This document shows positions 17,009 through 49,034 of a stretch of 64,000 nucleotides of DNA, piece after piece. Source of the stretch: Amoebidium appalachense (taxonomy: Eukaryota; Ichthyosporea). Both the position numbers and the translations under genes were made by a program. Below the pieces are notes generated by a model that searched no databases, was not told the origin of the DNA, and saw only the letters and a program-made list of their open reading frames with translations. The DNA is taken from NCBI GenBank assembly GCA_963693365.1, contig CAVNZM010000015.1, positions 1 through 64,000 on the forward strand, read 5' to 3'. Every line of letters begins with the position of its first letter. Position 1 is the first letter of the stretch.

Positions 17009-17767
17009 GATGTGTGTGTCGGTATGTATATGTTGAATGTGCATGTGTGTGGCGTGCGCCCGCACACGCGTGCGTGTGCGTGTGCGTGCATGCACATGCT
17101 CGTGGCTGCAGACGTGCATATCTGTGTGGGTGGGTGTGTGGGTGAGTGCCAGATGCCGGTGTCGGTGAGTGTGTGTGAGTACGGGAAAAAGGAGGAGACT
17201 GGTGAAGCAGTGAAATCGGGGGTGGAGGGATGTAGGCACCAAATTTGGTGCAAGAAGGAAGAAGACGGTTGTTCTGTATGCTGAACCAGTGTTTACATGC
17301 CAATAACCTATGTATATGCAATCAAGATGGTCAAAAAATTCAGAGAAGTGGCACAGAAGAGACTTACGCACAGCAAGAGAGGAGCAAGGACCTTATTCTT
17401 TCTTTCTCCCTTGTGCAACCTTATCTTATGTGAGAGTTGTTGATACCATGCACAAGCTCCATAACACAAATAAAGAGGAGAATGAGAAAGGCGAGCCAAG
17501 AACTGAGAGCACACGACCAGGTTTTCTCGTTTCATCGACTCAACCCCACCTGCTTATGACCAACCATTTTTAACAAGCAAACAAGGTGTGCCACAATACC
17601 GGTAGAGAAAGACAGAGGGCAAGAGAGCAAGCAAGCTTAGGGAGAGGGAGGGTAGGGGGAGGAGAGAGGTAAAGTGAGAGAGCATCAGTGTGGGGTTTCG
17701 GGAGAAGGGGGTGGGGTTGTGAGAGGGAGGAGCGCGGGGGGAGGGGGGAGGGGGGGGGGGGGTGGGG
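14310..17767. other. Microsatellite- and G-tract-rich DNA, no supported gene
   Basis: Holds G-tracts (about 14341-14375, 15244-15266, 16496-16519, 16636-16662), CA-rich stretches (14715-14960), a (GA)-rich purine block (15290-15420) and a (GT)n block at about 16815-17010 that includes (CG)n at 16799-16816. The more complex islands (15430-16000, 16040-16450, 17200-17660) carry only ORFs without recognisable domains or paired splice signals. Confidence 0.6.
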
Positions 17768-17905
17768 GTGATGTATGCGTTAGAGGGTTGGAAATATGGA
17801 GGAGACAAAAAAGAGCAACAACAAACGCCACAAAAGTGGGAAATCCCAAATCAAACAATTTAAGCGTGCAGGCAGAAGACACTTGAACAGAGCCCATCAT
17901 CGGTG
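17768..17905 (+). repeat. Dispersed repeat type 1, copy 1
   Basis: About 138 bp beginning GTGATGTATGCGTTAGAGGG and ending CAGAGCCCATCATC, flanked on both sides by G-tracts. It is nearly identical to 46744-46868, 29 kb away and upstream of the CAF16-like gene. No coding potential and no obvious terminal inverted repeats. It resembles a small non-autonomous element, but its class is unknown. Confidence 0.8.
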
Positions 17906-17917
17906 GGGGGAGAGGGG

Positions 17918-17952
<35 letters not shown>

Positions 17953-18337
17953 GGGGGGGGAGGGGGGGGGGGGGGGGATCGGGAGGGAAGAAAAAGGATT
18001 CAGCTAATATGCAGACTTTTTCAAAGTAAGACATCACAAGTGCTCTTAGTGTGCATCAAAACCTGAAAGCTGTCGTGTACATTGTGTGTTGCTTTTTAGA
18101 AAGTGTTGCGCCTGGTTGTCCTTACTTGCGTGATTGGAAATTATTCGCGTGTGCTTGTGGGTGTGTCTGTGTATTTTGTGTGTGGTGTGTAATGCGCACA
18201 CACAGTTTCTGTGTGTGCCAGGGTGAGTGCATGCACGTTTGTGTGTGTGTGTGTGTGCGCGCGCGCGTTTGTGTTCGTGTGTGTGTGTGTGTGTCGTGGC
18301 CTGGTGGGTGGGTGCGTGCGTGCGTGTGTGTGCGTTT

Positions 18338-18375
<38 letters not shown>

Positions 18376-18553
18376 GGGGTGGGGGGGCATATGTGGGTAT
18401 ATGTTTTGTCTTTCTGTGTGCGTGTGTGTGCCCACGCGTATCTGCGTATCCGTGTCCGCTCGTGCGCATGTGCATGCCCGTCCGAGTACCTGCGTGTCTG
18501 CAAGAATGGAACTCGTCTTCATCTCCTCGCTTGCTTCTGACTCTTTTCTTCAG
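17906..18553. other. G-tracts and TG-rich DNA upstream of the 18.55 kb gene
   Basis: G-tracts at 17922-17976 and 18341-18374. TG-rich, CpG-containing sequence at 18145-18340 and 18400-18500. Nothing else is recognisable. Confidence 0.6.
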
Positions 18554-20862
18554 GCCACCCTTCTTTTGTACTTCCTCCTCCTATTCTCCTCTCGTTACTT
18601 CCCCTCCACCCCCATGGGCTGCGCGCTGAAGCTAAGGCTCGTAAGTAGTGTGTGCATGATACTGTGTTCTCGTAGTGACTGGGTTATAGCCCGAAAGTTA
18701 CAAAAATACACAAAAGCTTGTCGACTGACCTGTGAGCAACGTTTCTCTGCCGACTTTTGGGTGTTCTGTTCCGGCCAAAAAAGAAAAATATGCCTCTTAC
18801 TGAAACAGCGTTTGCGCTAGCGCTGGTATCGTGCAGCCTATAGGAGTAGCCAGCTTGCCGCCCAGCCGAGTTCGGTGGTGGGCCGGGTGCCTGCACCGCG
18901 GCGTTTTCTTCGAAGTGTGCACACTGTGTGAGAGTGACAGCTGTGTCAATGTGTGTGTGACGTCATATGATACCATTTGGCCCAATCACACGAACTATTG
19001 GCACATTCCTTCGGAATACCGTTGTGTCACGTCACACTCATAGGCTGCTCGCTAACGGTTGGAGTCACGCTAGCCTTGTTGCGGCTGTGGTAGAAGTGAA
19101 GCAGGGTGCAACCGGGTGGGACGTATGTACACTAAACTCTTTTTTGAAAAGTGGTTGAGCTGTGTCCACGGTCCCGTGACTCTTCTCACACTTGGGAATG
19201 TGGCATGAACGTGTCTCAAACCTGTGCCTGTGTGCGTCATATAGAGTGTGCCCTAGCCTAGTGATCCTGATGGCCGGGGCCAGAATGACTTCTTCTTTGC
19301 TAATGAGAAGGGTAAGTGTCCCTTCCCGCGCTGCTCCACGTTCACTTGTCTTGTTTTGCTTCGTGTTTTCTGAGCAACCCCCTACGGTCACCAATAGTTT
19401 CACCCACACAACAACAACAACAACCCTCTCCCCCCGCGCGCGCCACGCATCTTTCTTTGCCCTTCTTCCCCACAGCTTTCTTTGCAGTGCCCATGCTTTC
19501 TTTTTGGGTTTTCTTTCTTTTCTAGCTAACTGATATTATCAGGAAACCCCTCCTTTGTTGCGTACGTGCTTTACTGCGAAGATAACTGCCACACTTCCAG
19601 GCATGCAGTCTACCCTCCAGAGAACCTGTAAGTTTCGAGGTGATGGTCCCTGGGAGAGGGGAGATGGAGGTGGTTGGGTGTGGTGTGTGTGTGTGTGGGG
19701 GGGGGGGGGGAGGGGGGGGGAGGGGGGAAGGGGAAAAAAAAAGGGGGGGGGGGGGGGGGGGGGGCTTGGAGCGGTAAGAGTAACATGAATGGAAAGTGCA
19801 AGCCTTCGTGTGAGTGATCCGAAGGCGAGGGGGGGAGAGGGGGGGAGGGGGAGGAGGGGGGAGAGAGCCGGAGAGGGAGGGGGGCCTGCTTGTGGGAGGA
19901 ACGGGAGGGGGGAGGGGGATCGACTTTACAGCAACCCAAACTGAAAATCATGATAAGAAAAAGACAGGAGAAATAGAGTATGATCTCTGATGGAAGCTTC
20001 AGAAGTGTAACCGAAAGACAAGTGTACCAGTGGGGTGTCCTTGCAAATGATTAAAACAGAAAACTCTCGATAAGCAGAGAGCAAGGGAAAGTGGGAGGGA
20101 AGGGAGGGGGGCAGGCGGGGAAGGGGGCGGGCTGGGGTGGGGGGCTGGGGGAGGGGGCTGCTAGTACGTCCTAAGTGGTCGTTAGAGATTCTTGTACTCA
20201 ACTATTTGTTACATAGTAAAAGGGAGAGGGGTGGGGGGGGGGGGGAGGGGGGAGGGGGGAGGGGGGTTGCCGGACGGAGGGGTGGGGGGAGGGGGGGGGG
20301 GGGGGGGGGGAAGGGTGTTAGAATGATAGTAATGATTGTGCATATTTATGTTTGTAACATCTACCACAATCACATCGACCCACCCACCCCCTCGCCCACC
20401 AACCCATCCCTCCCCCCCCCCCCCCCCCCCTCCCCTCTCTCTCTCCCCCCCTCCCCACCGACCCACCCACCCACCCACCCACCGCCCCCTCCACACACAC
20501 ATACCCACACACCCACACAGGCAGGCACGCAGACATGCATTCAAGGAACACGCACACCTACACACCAATCCCCCCTCCCCCCCCCCCCCCCCCCCGCCCT
20601 CCCCCCCTCCCCCTCCCCCCCCCCCCCCCACACACACACACAGACATACACTCTGAGGGAGCACTAGGGTGCTGTCCGCACGGCAGATATCCTTGCGCTT
20701 TGTAGACCGAGTCATCTGTGATGCACTTCATCACTGTGGCATCGTTTGTGCCTCCCCACGTTGGTTATCCCCGTCCCCTCCCCTCCCCCCCTCCCCCTCC
20801 CCCCCCCCTCTCCCCGTTCTCCCCCTCCCGCCCTTCTTCGTAGACCCTCCCTCTCTACCCCC

Positions 20863-20893
<31 letters not shown>

Positions 20894-21949
20894 CCCTCAC
20901 CCTCCTTGAAAATGCCCCTCCTTTCCCTTCCCACCACCTCGTCCCTGTGAGAGACCACCCCGTCGGTTTCTAAGAATATTTGGGGAAGATAAAGCACACA
21001 GTTACGGGGCCAGTTAGACAGTTATGGCGTGTGTGTGTGTGTTGGGGGGGGGGGGTTCACGACCGAATGAGAGAAGCATGAGAGCCACGTTTTCATTCTT
21101 CGAAGGCTTATGAAGATAGGCAGCGGATGTGACAGTGTGGGGGAAAAAAAGAATGAAAAAAGAAAAAAAACAATGAAAGGCGAAAAACAGTGCACATGTA
21201 CTGTGTACACTGAGCTTGATAACCATATATGGCTATTTATGAATTTCATATGAATATAATCGATTTGATTGGATAAACTTCCCGCCCTTTAATCCCCCGG
21301 GCGGGGTGGGTCGTTCGTGTGTACCGCTCCCGGAAGTTTTTTTTTTCTTTTTTTTTTTTTCTTTTGACTGGATTTATTCAACGGAAAGATAGTGAGCCTT
21401 TGAGGATTCGGTTCTAAATCTGTGTTATAACCAATAAATAGGGGGAATGAAGGCTTTTTATACTATTATCCCCTTGCAATGGGTATATATATGATTTTTA
21501 ACTAAACGTAGGACAATGTGTAGTCAAGCTGCCCTATATTTGTAACGGAAAATTTACTTGGCGGCAAGTTGGCCAACTTCGAAGTTGGCGCCGAAGCTAA
21601 ATTCTGTATAAAAAAAATATATAAAAAAATCCTCTGGGTCTTGGGGGATCCGCCCTGGCCGAGTCTCAGCTGGTCACCGACTCAAAGCTCAAGAGTCAGC
21701 TTTCACCTACATACACGTTTTATGTTTTTCTCTCAAATGGCTTCACTGGTAGTCATATGCATATGTATAAAGAATTCTTCTGTCAAGGTTTCCTCTGTAC
21801 TTTCTGCCCCGCCCCACATACACCCCACCCCTCGGAGCCCCCGCCTCTCTCCCTCCGGCCGGTTGATCGTAAATGCCTAGAATCTTTGTTCCTGCACATA
21901 GGTTGTGAACTGGTACCGGCCCAGAAAGAAAAACTCTCGTTTGCTCTAA
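18554..21949 (+). CDS. Unrecognised multi-exon gene, possible membrane-anchored protein
   Basis: I do not recognise the product. Several plus-strand exons have compatible phases. The first, 18554-18640 (CTTCAG acceptor, GTAAGTAG donor), encodes a hydrophobic ATLLLYFLLLF segment. 19044-19122 ends TGWD at GTATGT. 19257-19311 encodes GRGQNDFFFANEK. 19543-19627 (TTATCAG acceptor, GTAAGTTT donor) encodes AYVLYCEDNC and YPPEN. 20668-20743 encodes FVDRVICDALHHCG. A possible last exon, 21902-21949, encodes VVNWYRPRKK and then a stop. From 19044 to 20743 every junction keeps frame. A further open stretch, 18837-19040 (IWPNHTNYWHIP), is adjacent but offset by one base from the 19044 exon, so either an exon is missing or an indel is present. 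The 5' end is unknown. The hydrophobic segment and paired cysteines suggest a membrane or secretory-pathway protein; this is inference. Confidence 0.5.
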
Positions 21950-22208
21950 GGGTAAGCAGGGCCACATGGCTCCAAGCCGACTTGTTTTTTGCATGTACAT
22001 TTTTTGAAGGAAACCCCTGGATCATATGTCGTAGAAAGATGCAGCTGAGCCCCTCCCTTCTACCCCCCCCCCCCCCCCCCCCCTCCCCACCCACCCAGCC
22101 ATGATTAATGCATCACCACCACCACCATACAAATTTACCAATAGCTCCTTACTCAACAAACCCCCCCCCCCCCCCCCCGCGCACCCCCCCCCCCCCCCCG
22201 CGCGTGCG

Positions 22209-22258
<50 letters not shown>

Positions 22259-22886
22259 GTCACACACACACACAACCTCTGTCACACTGCAGCAGCATCA
22301 CATTTGTTGTATCAATACTCGTGTGCTCAGCACCCAAACAGATTTCAACTTTACTTATTTAAACAATATAAACCATTCGCAGGAGACTGTATACTTGGAA
22401 ATTTCCGATCCACTATGTCTGTTTACATTATCGGACAAACGTGACGCAAAGATGCATATCATCATTCCTTAAGTAATCCCAATACCTCTATCCTCGGTCC
22501 ACATTCCCTATCAAATTACAATAACCTTAAGCAAGGAAACGCAGGTGCCCTAGCACCATTCAAAGTGTACTCAGCACGTGGAACAATCTAACGGAAACCC
22601 CCATCTGAATATGCACTTGTAATCAGCGCCTACAGTAAAAAACCCGCCAATGCTGCTTTCAGTTGAACCGGCGTTTCTGTTTTTTCCGGAACATATCCAT
22701 GGCTGCATCGTCTGTCGCACCCGCTGTTTGTTCCATATGTCAGTATTCACTCTGTACAACTCTCATGCCCAGGGAGGGGGGAAGGGGGGGGGGGGGAGGG
22801 GGGGGGGGGGGGGGGGGAGGGGGGGGGGCCTAGTATGCGCATGAAGCAGTTTTCATACTCAATCCCAAACTGTAAACATGCAAACT
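21950..22886. other. Spacer with C-tracts and (CA)n, no supported gene
   Basis: C-tracts at 22063-22083, 22161-22178 and 22185-22199; a (CG)n/(CA)n block at 22199-22275; G-tracts at 22775-22828. The islands at 22280-22760 contain only short ORFs without recognisable domains. Confidence 0.5.
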
Positions 22887-23398
22887 GGGTACGTTCGCAC
22901 TAGGATCATCGAAACGACGAATTCCCATATTCGGATAAATCGGTGAGCCATCGACGATCGTTGTTTCGACGAACGGTGTTCGCACTGAAACGATGAAACG
23001 ACGAAAAACCCATATATGGCTAATGAATTCGATGCTCGATCGTCAGTTATTAGAGCAAACCAGTTCGCAAACCAGAGGTCGGATTGAAAATCAACGATTA
23101 GTCCAAAAAACGTGTCTCCCCGCTTACGTAGCAGATTACAGAATATTACGCCACCAGCAGAGCAACATAAGCACCCGTAAACTGCATAAAACGCTCATCA
23201 AACAACAAAAATGATATATAGAAGTATAAGATTTAAAAAATTTCTAGATATAAGAGGTATAAGGATCGTATATATGTGTGTATATGTAAATAGAATTAAC
23301 CGGCGACCGGCGACCGACGATTTGCCCAGTGCGAACACCAGGCGCCGGTCATCAAATCGATCGACCGACGATCATACGATCCTAGTGCGAACTTACCC
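22887..23398. mobile_element. MITE-like DNA transposon with 3-bp target duplication
   Basis: The left end GGGTACGTTCGCACTAGGAT and the reverse complement of the right end GGGTAAGTTCGCACTAGGAT match at 19 of 20 positions, giving terminal inverted repeats of about 21 bp. The element is 512 bp and is flanked on both sides by ACT (22884-22886 and 23399-23401), consistent with a 3-bp target-site duplication. Sub-terminal sequence is rich in short inverted CGATCG/CGACGA motifs, and another TTCGCACT lies inside near 22979. There is no transposase ORF, so it is non-autonomous. A 3-bp duplication is typical of PIF/Harbinger elements, but ACT is not their usual TWA target, so the superfamily is uncertain. 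Confidence 0.8.
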
Positions 23399-23640
23399 AC
23401 TGTAACCTGTCCCTTAATACTTGAATAAACCACAGTCTATACTATGCCCTTGGGGATTCCTTGTGTCATCCCCCCCTCTGCCCCCCTTTCCCCTCCCGGT
23501 CTCCCCTTTCTCTACACCCCATGCGAAGCATACTTGTGGCTCACTCATCATACATCAGCATGCCCCTTTACTTCACACAACTCTCCTCCCCCCCCCTCCC
23601 CCCCTCCCCTCCCCGCCGACTTCCCAATTCCCGCACGACA

Positions 23641-23725
<85 letters not shown>

Positions 23726-24230
23726 TTCCGCATGCACCAACGCAAACATATACCAATCACACGACGTGCACACACACCTGCACCTAGGGACATGCGGATC
23801 AACTGATTTACTTACTCAAATACAAATACACACACAATGAGACAAAAATGTCACCGCCATAAACACACTAGACGTGAGGCCATCCCAAGTTCAAATTTAC
23901 ATTCATATTTACTTGTATCGTGGCAGTGTTATCATGGGTAGTTCACCTCTTCGTCTTGAAGATTTGTTACTTTGTTACGTGTTTTAGCATGTCGACCACT
24001 CAGACACTACCATAAAATGCAATGGCTACCCAATATCGCTACCAGATAAGGTATTAGTTAACCAGTATACAACCACTACTATACAGGGGGTTGGGGTGCA
24101 CCTACATCCTCTGCCCCTGCCTGCCCCAGGCCCTTGGTGCCCTCCTCTCCCCTCGTGTCCACCGCCACGGCCCCCTCTCCCTCCCCCCCTCCCTCCTCTG
24201 TTGTCTCCTCCAAACTGCGCGCTGATAACT
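23399..24230. other. Spacer with (CA)n, no supported gene
   Basis: Contains a (CA)n tract at 23643-23723 and a pyrimidine-rich segment at 23455-23620. The island at 23780-24100 shows no recognisable ORF. Confidence 0.5.
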
Positions 24231-24246
24231 GGGGTTGTTGTTGTGG

Positions 24247-28238
<3,992 letters not shown>

Positions 28239-28374
28239 TTAGAATGCGGAGCATGGGGTGAAGCACAACCACACGATGAGAAACACGATGCAGGACACAT
28301 GCAAAGGCAAACATTCAAGTATGCGATCAGCAGCGCTTGCAGTATGCAACACAAGCAGAACCCATTCTCAGGTG
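28239..28374 (+). repeat. Dispersed repeat type 2, copy 1
   Basis: About 136 bp between two G-tracts, just past the 3' end of the TLS1-like gene. It contains GATGCAGGACACATGCAAAG, GGCAAACATTCAAGTATGC and an end GCAGAACCCATTCTCA. It is closely similar to 42969-43104, which lies in an intron of the CAF16-like gene. No ORF or inverted ends. Its 3' end matches the type-1 repeat end (AGAGCCCATYMTC), so the two types may be related. Confidence 0.8.
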
Positions 28375-28465
28375 GGGAAGGGGGCGGGGGGGGGGGGGGG
28401 AGGGGGGAGCAGGAAGGGAAAGGGGGGAGGGGGGGGAGGGGGGGGGGGGGGGGGGGGGTGTGTTG

Positions 28466-33209
<4,744 letters not shown>

Positions 33210-33974
33210 TCTCCCCTGCCTGTGCCCTCACTCGGGAAACGTCAAATCCCTCTAAACTCACCAGGTTAAAATGAGCCCTATATACCAACTTAACCGTCGT
33301 TTAAAATATGGTTATCCAGAGCTAGTCATGTCTTATTCTTGATGAAAATGACGAAGTACCACGCTATGGTTCTCTGCAGTCCGTTCTTACTGTCGAACTA
33401 GGCACTCCTGGGCACTACAGCACAGTGCTATTACTACAGCACTAGAGTAATAGAGTGGTAAAATAACAAACTATATAGTAGGCGCACATGTAATCACAAC
33501 AAGATGCATATACATATTGATTTAGCGTGCACGTGTATAAAGGAATGGGTGGGTGAGTGCCGTTCGAGTGAGTCCGCGGCGCCGGCCTGTACATGTCACG
33601 GAAAACGAAAACGGAGCTAACGGGCACAAGAAGGAAATCCCCTGCCCTCCTCTTCTTTCGGAGATCCACTAATCAAAACCGGTTTTGGATAAAGATTCAC
33701 CAATCAGGGATTAGCGGTTGGCGATGGGAACAAGGCCCTCATCAAAACTCGCGCGAACCAAGACTGTACTATGTACTGCATTTCTGTGTCTTTTCCTACC
33801 TGAGAAAAGGCGATTAACAGCAGCAGCTTCAGTTATTTTTGAATATATTTCTGCTGTAGCATTAATGCATGCTTGATTGTTCTTCATCTCTTTTGCTTCG
33901 AAGGTTATTTCTTTCACACTTTCCACATCATTTGGTCAGCCTTGACATCATTCGTCAACCCATTTCAATCTAGA
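33210..33974. promoter_or_regulatory. Shared bidirectional promoter region
   Basis: 765 bp separate the start codons of the divergent TLS1-like and RNF185-like genes. Unlike the surrounding DNA this interval has no long G, C or CA tract. It must hold both 5' UTRs and core promoters. No TATA box or other element is convincing by eye. Confidence 0.55.
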
Positions 33975-39492
<5,518 letters not shown>

Positions 39493-39657
39493 TAGATGTG
39501 TGTGCTATAATTAGACTGCTCATGGTGGGCCTATTCTTCCTCATGTTCCTGCTGTTCTATTAATAGATGTGTGTGCTATATTTAGACTGCTCATGGTGGG
39601 CCTGTTCTTCCACATGTCCCTCCTGTTCTATTAATAGCTGTGTGTGCTATGTTTAGA

Positions 39658-41356
39658 TTGGGCGGGGTTAAGGGGGAGGGGGCACAGCTGCTGTTTGGTG
39701 GGTGTGGACCTGATGTTAGTAGTGGGTATGTGTGTTGCAAACAAGTACCATTTTTCGTTGAATTTTTTGCTTTGTCTAAGGCAAAGCAAGTTCGTTCGTT
39801 TGTTTGTTTGTTTTTTGATCTTCACTGTTCATAAGAAAATGTTATGAAGGCACAGGCGTACATAATGACTCCCCCCTGTCCTAATTTATGTTAGCACTTC
39901 AGACTAATCGTTGGTAGCATGGGTCTGGTAACTACAATTACATTAATGGTTTAGAAAATGAATGTATGCAATTTGAATGTTTGAGGATACCTAGTTTCCC
40001 GCCCCCCAGATTTGGGTGATGGGCCCGGGAAGCAGCTTTGTATGGCATGCCGTGGGTGTGTGGAGGTGACATCATCTTTGCTGTACTTGTGCAACACGGG
40101 GGAGTACACCTGTGACCATTGAATTGATACTGAATACAGACAGGGTACCACTATGGTGGGTGTTATTATGCTTGCGTCGGGGGTTATGGTTGCAGCCACG
40201 CCCCCATAAGTAAGGTGCATAGATTTGCACTTTCGTATCCCCACACACATGTACGAACACATGTACACACATGAATGTGTCCAGTGCCACACGCACACTC
40301 AAATGCATGATGACCACATGTGCAAGCACAAAACCACACATGCACACATGTTCACAATCGCACAAGGTCAACTATCCTCTCCCCCTTGCTTCCCTCCCTC
40401 CCTCCCTCCCTCCCTCCTAACTCCCCTCCCCAATCCTCCAAGCCAGCTAACCCTCCACACTCACACACACACAGACGCGTGCACACACGCATGCATACAA
40501 ACACACGCATACACACCCGGGCCCACACGCACACACGCACACACACACGTGTGCAGAAGTATTCGAGGGCCGTTTTCGTCCGTTTTTTTTTAAATAAAAA
40601 AAAGGGTGTGAGTGTATGTGTGTGTGTGCGTGTGTGTGTATGTGTGGGTGGGTGGGTGGGTGTGTGTGTGTGTGCGTGCCTGTGTGTGGTGGTGGTGGAT
40701 GTTCCTGTGTGTGTGGGTGGATGTTCTGCGGTGAAGAAGGGGGGGGGGGGGGGGGGGAGACCGGGTGATCCGGATGGGAAGCCATTATTTCTTTTTCTTG
40801 TTGTGTATTTTTGTGTCTGGTGTGTTGTGGTGGCGCGCTGGACTGGAGGAGGAGGGGAGAGGGGGGGGGGGGGGGGGGGGAGGGATTGTGCTGTAACCAA
40901 TCTGAAAGCTCATGATATATCCATATATTTGTCTTATCATTGCCAGCCTGACCTGCAGACTTACAACGTTACAAAACAAAAACACGAAACCAACGCTTAA
41001 ATACATGCTATGGTGACTATAATACAGCGTTCACAGGTTTCGACTTTTAAAAACAGTAAACAGTATTCAGGAAACCTTTCGAAGTTTATTCAAATTAGCG
41101 CACCAACAGAGACTATTCTGCTATATCATTACCACCACTATCCTTCTGCATAAAACACTAACAGCGGAACAAGTTATTACTGTGCATACGTCCCAATGGT
41201 TATAGCTGTGCAACAACTTAAACCCCCTCACCTCAGTCATAAGAAACCTTAAAAAACCCCTCAGTTCCAGTCATCATAAAACCCAAAACCCCGTAATTAC
41301 AGTCAAAGTGGCACATAAACCCCCGAGTTCCAGTCATAACAGCACGCAAAAGCCCC
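39658..41356. other. Intergenic region between convergent genes
   Basis: Between the RNF185-like and CAF16-like 3' ends. It holds CA-rich and TG-rich stretches (40230-40560, 40600-40730), a (CCCT)n run near 40391-40417 and G-tracts at 40739-40757 and 40861-40880. Near 41228-41368 a motif like CCCC(T)AGTTCCAGT with CATAA recurs four or more times just past the CAF16 stop. No gene is seen. Confidence 0.6.
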
Positions 41357-46560
<5,204 letters not shown>

Positions 46561-46743
46561 TTTGCTGGAGGGGGAGGGGGGGGGGGGGGGGGGAGGGGGG
46601 GGGGGGGAGGGGAGGGGAGGAGGGCGAGGGGAGGGAGGTCAACGGGTTGAGATTTGGTAGCTCTAGAATGGGCCGGTTGGGGAGGGGGGGAGGGGGTTGG
46701 AAGGAAAGGCAGGGGGAGGGAGGGGGGGGGGGGGGGGGGGGGG
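46561..46743. other. Upstream of the CAF16-like gene, G-tracts
   Basis: Begins at the base before the CAF16 start codon. Mostly G-tracts and purine-rich DNA, with no recognisable core promoter element. Confidence 0.5.
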
Positions 46744-46868
46744 GGTGATGTATGCGTTAGAGGGTTGGAAATATGGAGGAGACAACAAAGAACAACAACA
46801 AACCGTCACAAAAGTGGAAAACCCAAAGCAAGCAGGCAGAAGGCACTTGAACAGAGCCCATCATCAGG
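46744..46868 (+). repeat. Dispersed repeat type 1, copy 2
   Basis: Nearly identical to 17768-17905 apart from a few substitutions and small deletions. It is flanked by a G-tract on the left and a shorter one on the right, and ends CAGAGCCCATCATC. It lies about 200 bp upstream of the CAF16-like start codon. Confidence 0.85.
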
Positions 46869-48982
46869 GGGGCTCCTATGCCTCCAGTGGGGGGGGGGGG
46901 GGGGAGGGGGTGGAGCTAATAGGAATGGGGCCTGGTTGGGGGGGAGGGGGGGGAGGGGGGGGAAGGAAAGGCCCAGGGGGGGGGGGGGAGGGGGGGGGGA
47001 AGGGAGGGGAGGGGGTGGGAGGGGGTGGGAAGGGGAGGGGAGGGGGGAGGGGTGTGGAGAAGGAACGTGTGGGGAACAATCAAGGAGATGACGGGACACG
47101 GGACGAGAGCTGGATAGTCGGTGGCACCAACAGGGACACAGAAGATTAAAGGGGGGGGGGGGGGGGGGGGGAGTGCAAGAATGTGAGAGGGAACGTAACA
47201 GCGTTGGTTTGAGTACGAGAAGAATTATAAACCGCAGCAACACTCCGGATGTGCCGGCTACCATAACGTGCACGTGCTTGTTCTCCCCTTCCACCAAATA
47301 CAAAGGGTCTATGTTTGTTAACATGCACATCTGATAAAGAAGATGGAAGCATGAGGCACTAGGTCAACCAACGGCAATCCCCCCCATTCCCCTCCCCTCC
47401 TCACACACACACACACACACACACACGCAAACATTCTGCACACCTATGCTCATGCACAACTGGTACCCCTCATCCCTACCCGCGACCAAGCTTGCCTCTT
47501 CCAACACACCATCTCCACCAATCAAAAACACGACCTTCTTAGTTGTTACCTTGTTCCGTAAAAATCAAGTTTCTTCACGTGTTTCAATAAACTCCAAACA
47601 CCGAGTGAGTTCAAAGCTCAAAGGCAAAAGAGTAGACAGTTAGATTGGCAGAAATAAAATAAAAACTGTTCACTCGAGTAAGATTTCTGAGTAGATGCGC
47701 GCGTTTTATATGTTCAAAGCAGAGGGGGGGCAGAGGCGGGGCAAATATCATTTTCAATCTTGCGTCCAAAGACGCACGAATGAGCGCATGAGCAGAAATG
47801 TTCTCTTGCGTTTCCAATCTGCCCACGCGGTTTTGCGTGTATGTGTGTTGGTTGGTTGACATAAACCTGTGTTGGAAAGGCACGAATTCAGGGGCACGTG
47901 TGTGCGTGTGGGAAGCAGCAGGTGTAGGTGGTATGAATGTTGAAAGACTTGCGGAAGATTTTATATCAACATGGTTTATTTACACTGGTTTTGAACCTGG
48001 TTGCATTGCAATTGGGTTCACGTGGAAGGCCTAGGATACGAGCTACACATCTGAAGGGAGGGAAGATGGTCTGTTGGATTTATCACGGCGCTAAGGGAAC
48101 ACATACGATTTTTATATTTTGGGTTGTTTTTTTTTATGTTTTTTCGTTTTTATGATTGACATGAGCATTGTGCGAGGTTTCTAGTTTTGGTTCCAAAGGA
48201 AGGAATGGGTTGCTTATGAGGCGAAGGACGAAAAACATTAGATCACCTACGTTTGTGACCCCTGATGTAGAGAATAAAGTTCAAAATGCTCAGGATCCAG
48301 AATACCTAGTCAGCTGTGACCGCCGAGATCTAGAAGATTTTGACACTGTCGTTCTTCTACGACTTCTCCATAACACCGTTAAAGTTGGGTGTTGGAAGGT
48401 TTGATGGTTAAGTGATACTTTCTGTGTAGCATGTTCCCCACCCGTTCCCTTTGTTTTCCACTCTGCACCTGTGTTTTTTTTTTTTTTTTTTCCCGGCATC
48501 CTCACACCATCAAATCCTACCAGCAACACTACCACAGACATGTTGCAAAGACACGCACACACACTACACCCAGCCCCTCCACCCCGCCACCATCATTACC
48601 GTCCAACGGATCCGGCCCCGAGGCAAACAATTTTCTGCTTAATGTGTGTGTTTGTAAGGGGTGTGGGGGGGGGGGGGGGGATGGGAAGTTATGAACGTGT
48701 GTATGTGTGTGTACTAGGGGCTGGAGGGAGGGGGGGGGGGGGGGAAGGGGGGGGGGGGGGGGGGGGGGGGGGGCTCTTCTCTGTAAAACACTGAATTTTG
48801 CGGATTCCAAAAATAGGTAATAATAGTTCATTTTTGAAATTAAATATAGAAAAGCCTTAGCTGATCGATTACCCTAGGCAACCGATAGCCTGGGCTGCAC
48901 ATCCCCCCCTCCCCCCCCCCCTCCCCCCTCCCCTCCCCCCCCCCCCCCCCCACATACACACACACACACATACACGCAGACA

Positions 48983-49034
<52 letters not shown>

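Noticed and set aside
48168-48404. 78-codon plus-strand ORF (RRRTKNIRSPTFVTPDVEN)
   Set aside because: Ordinary composition but isolated, without recognisable domain or paired splice sites; it could not be supported as an exon.
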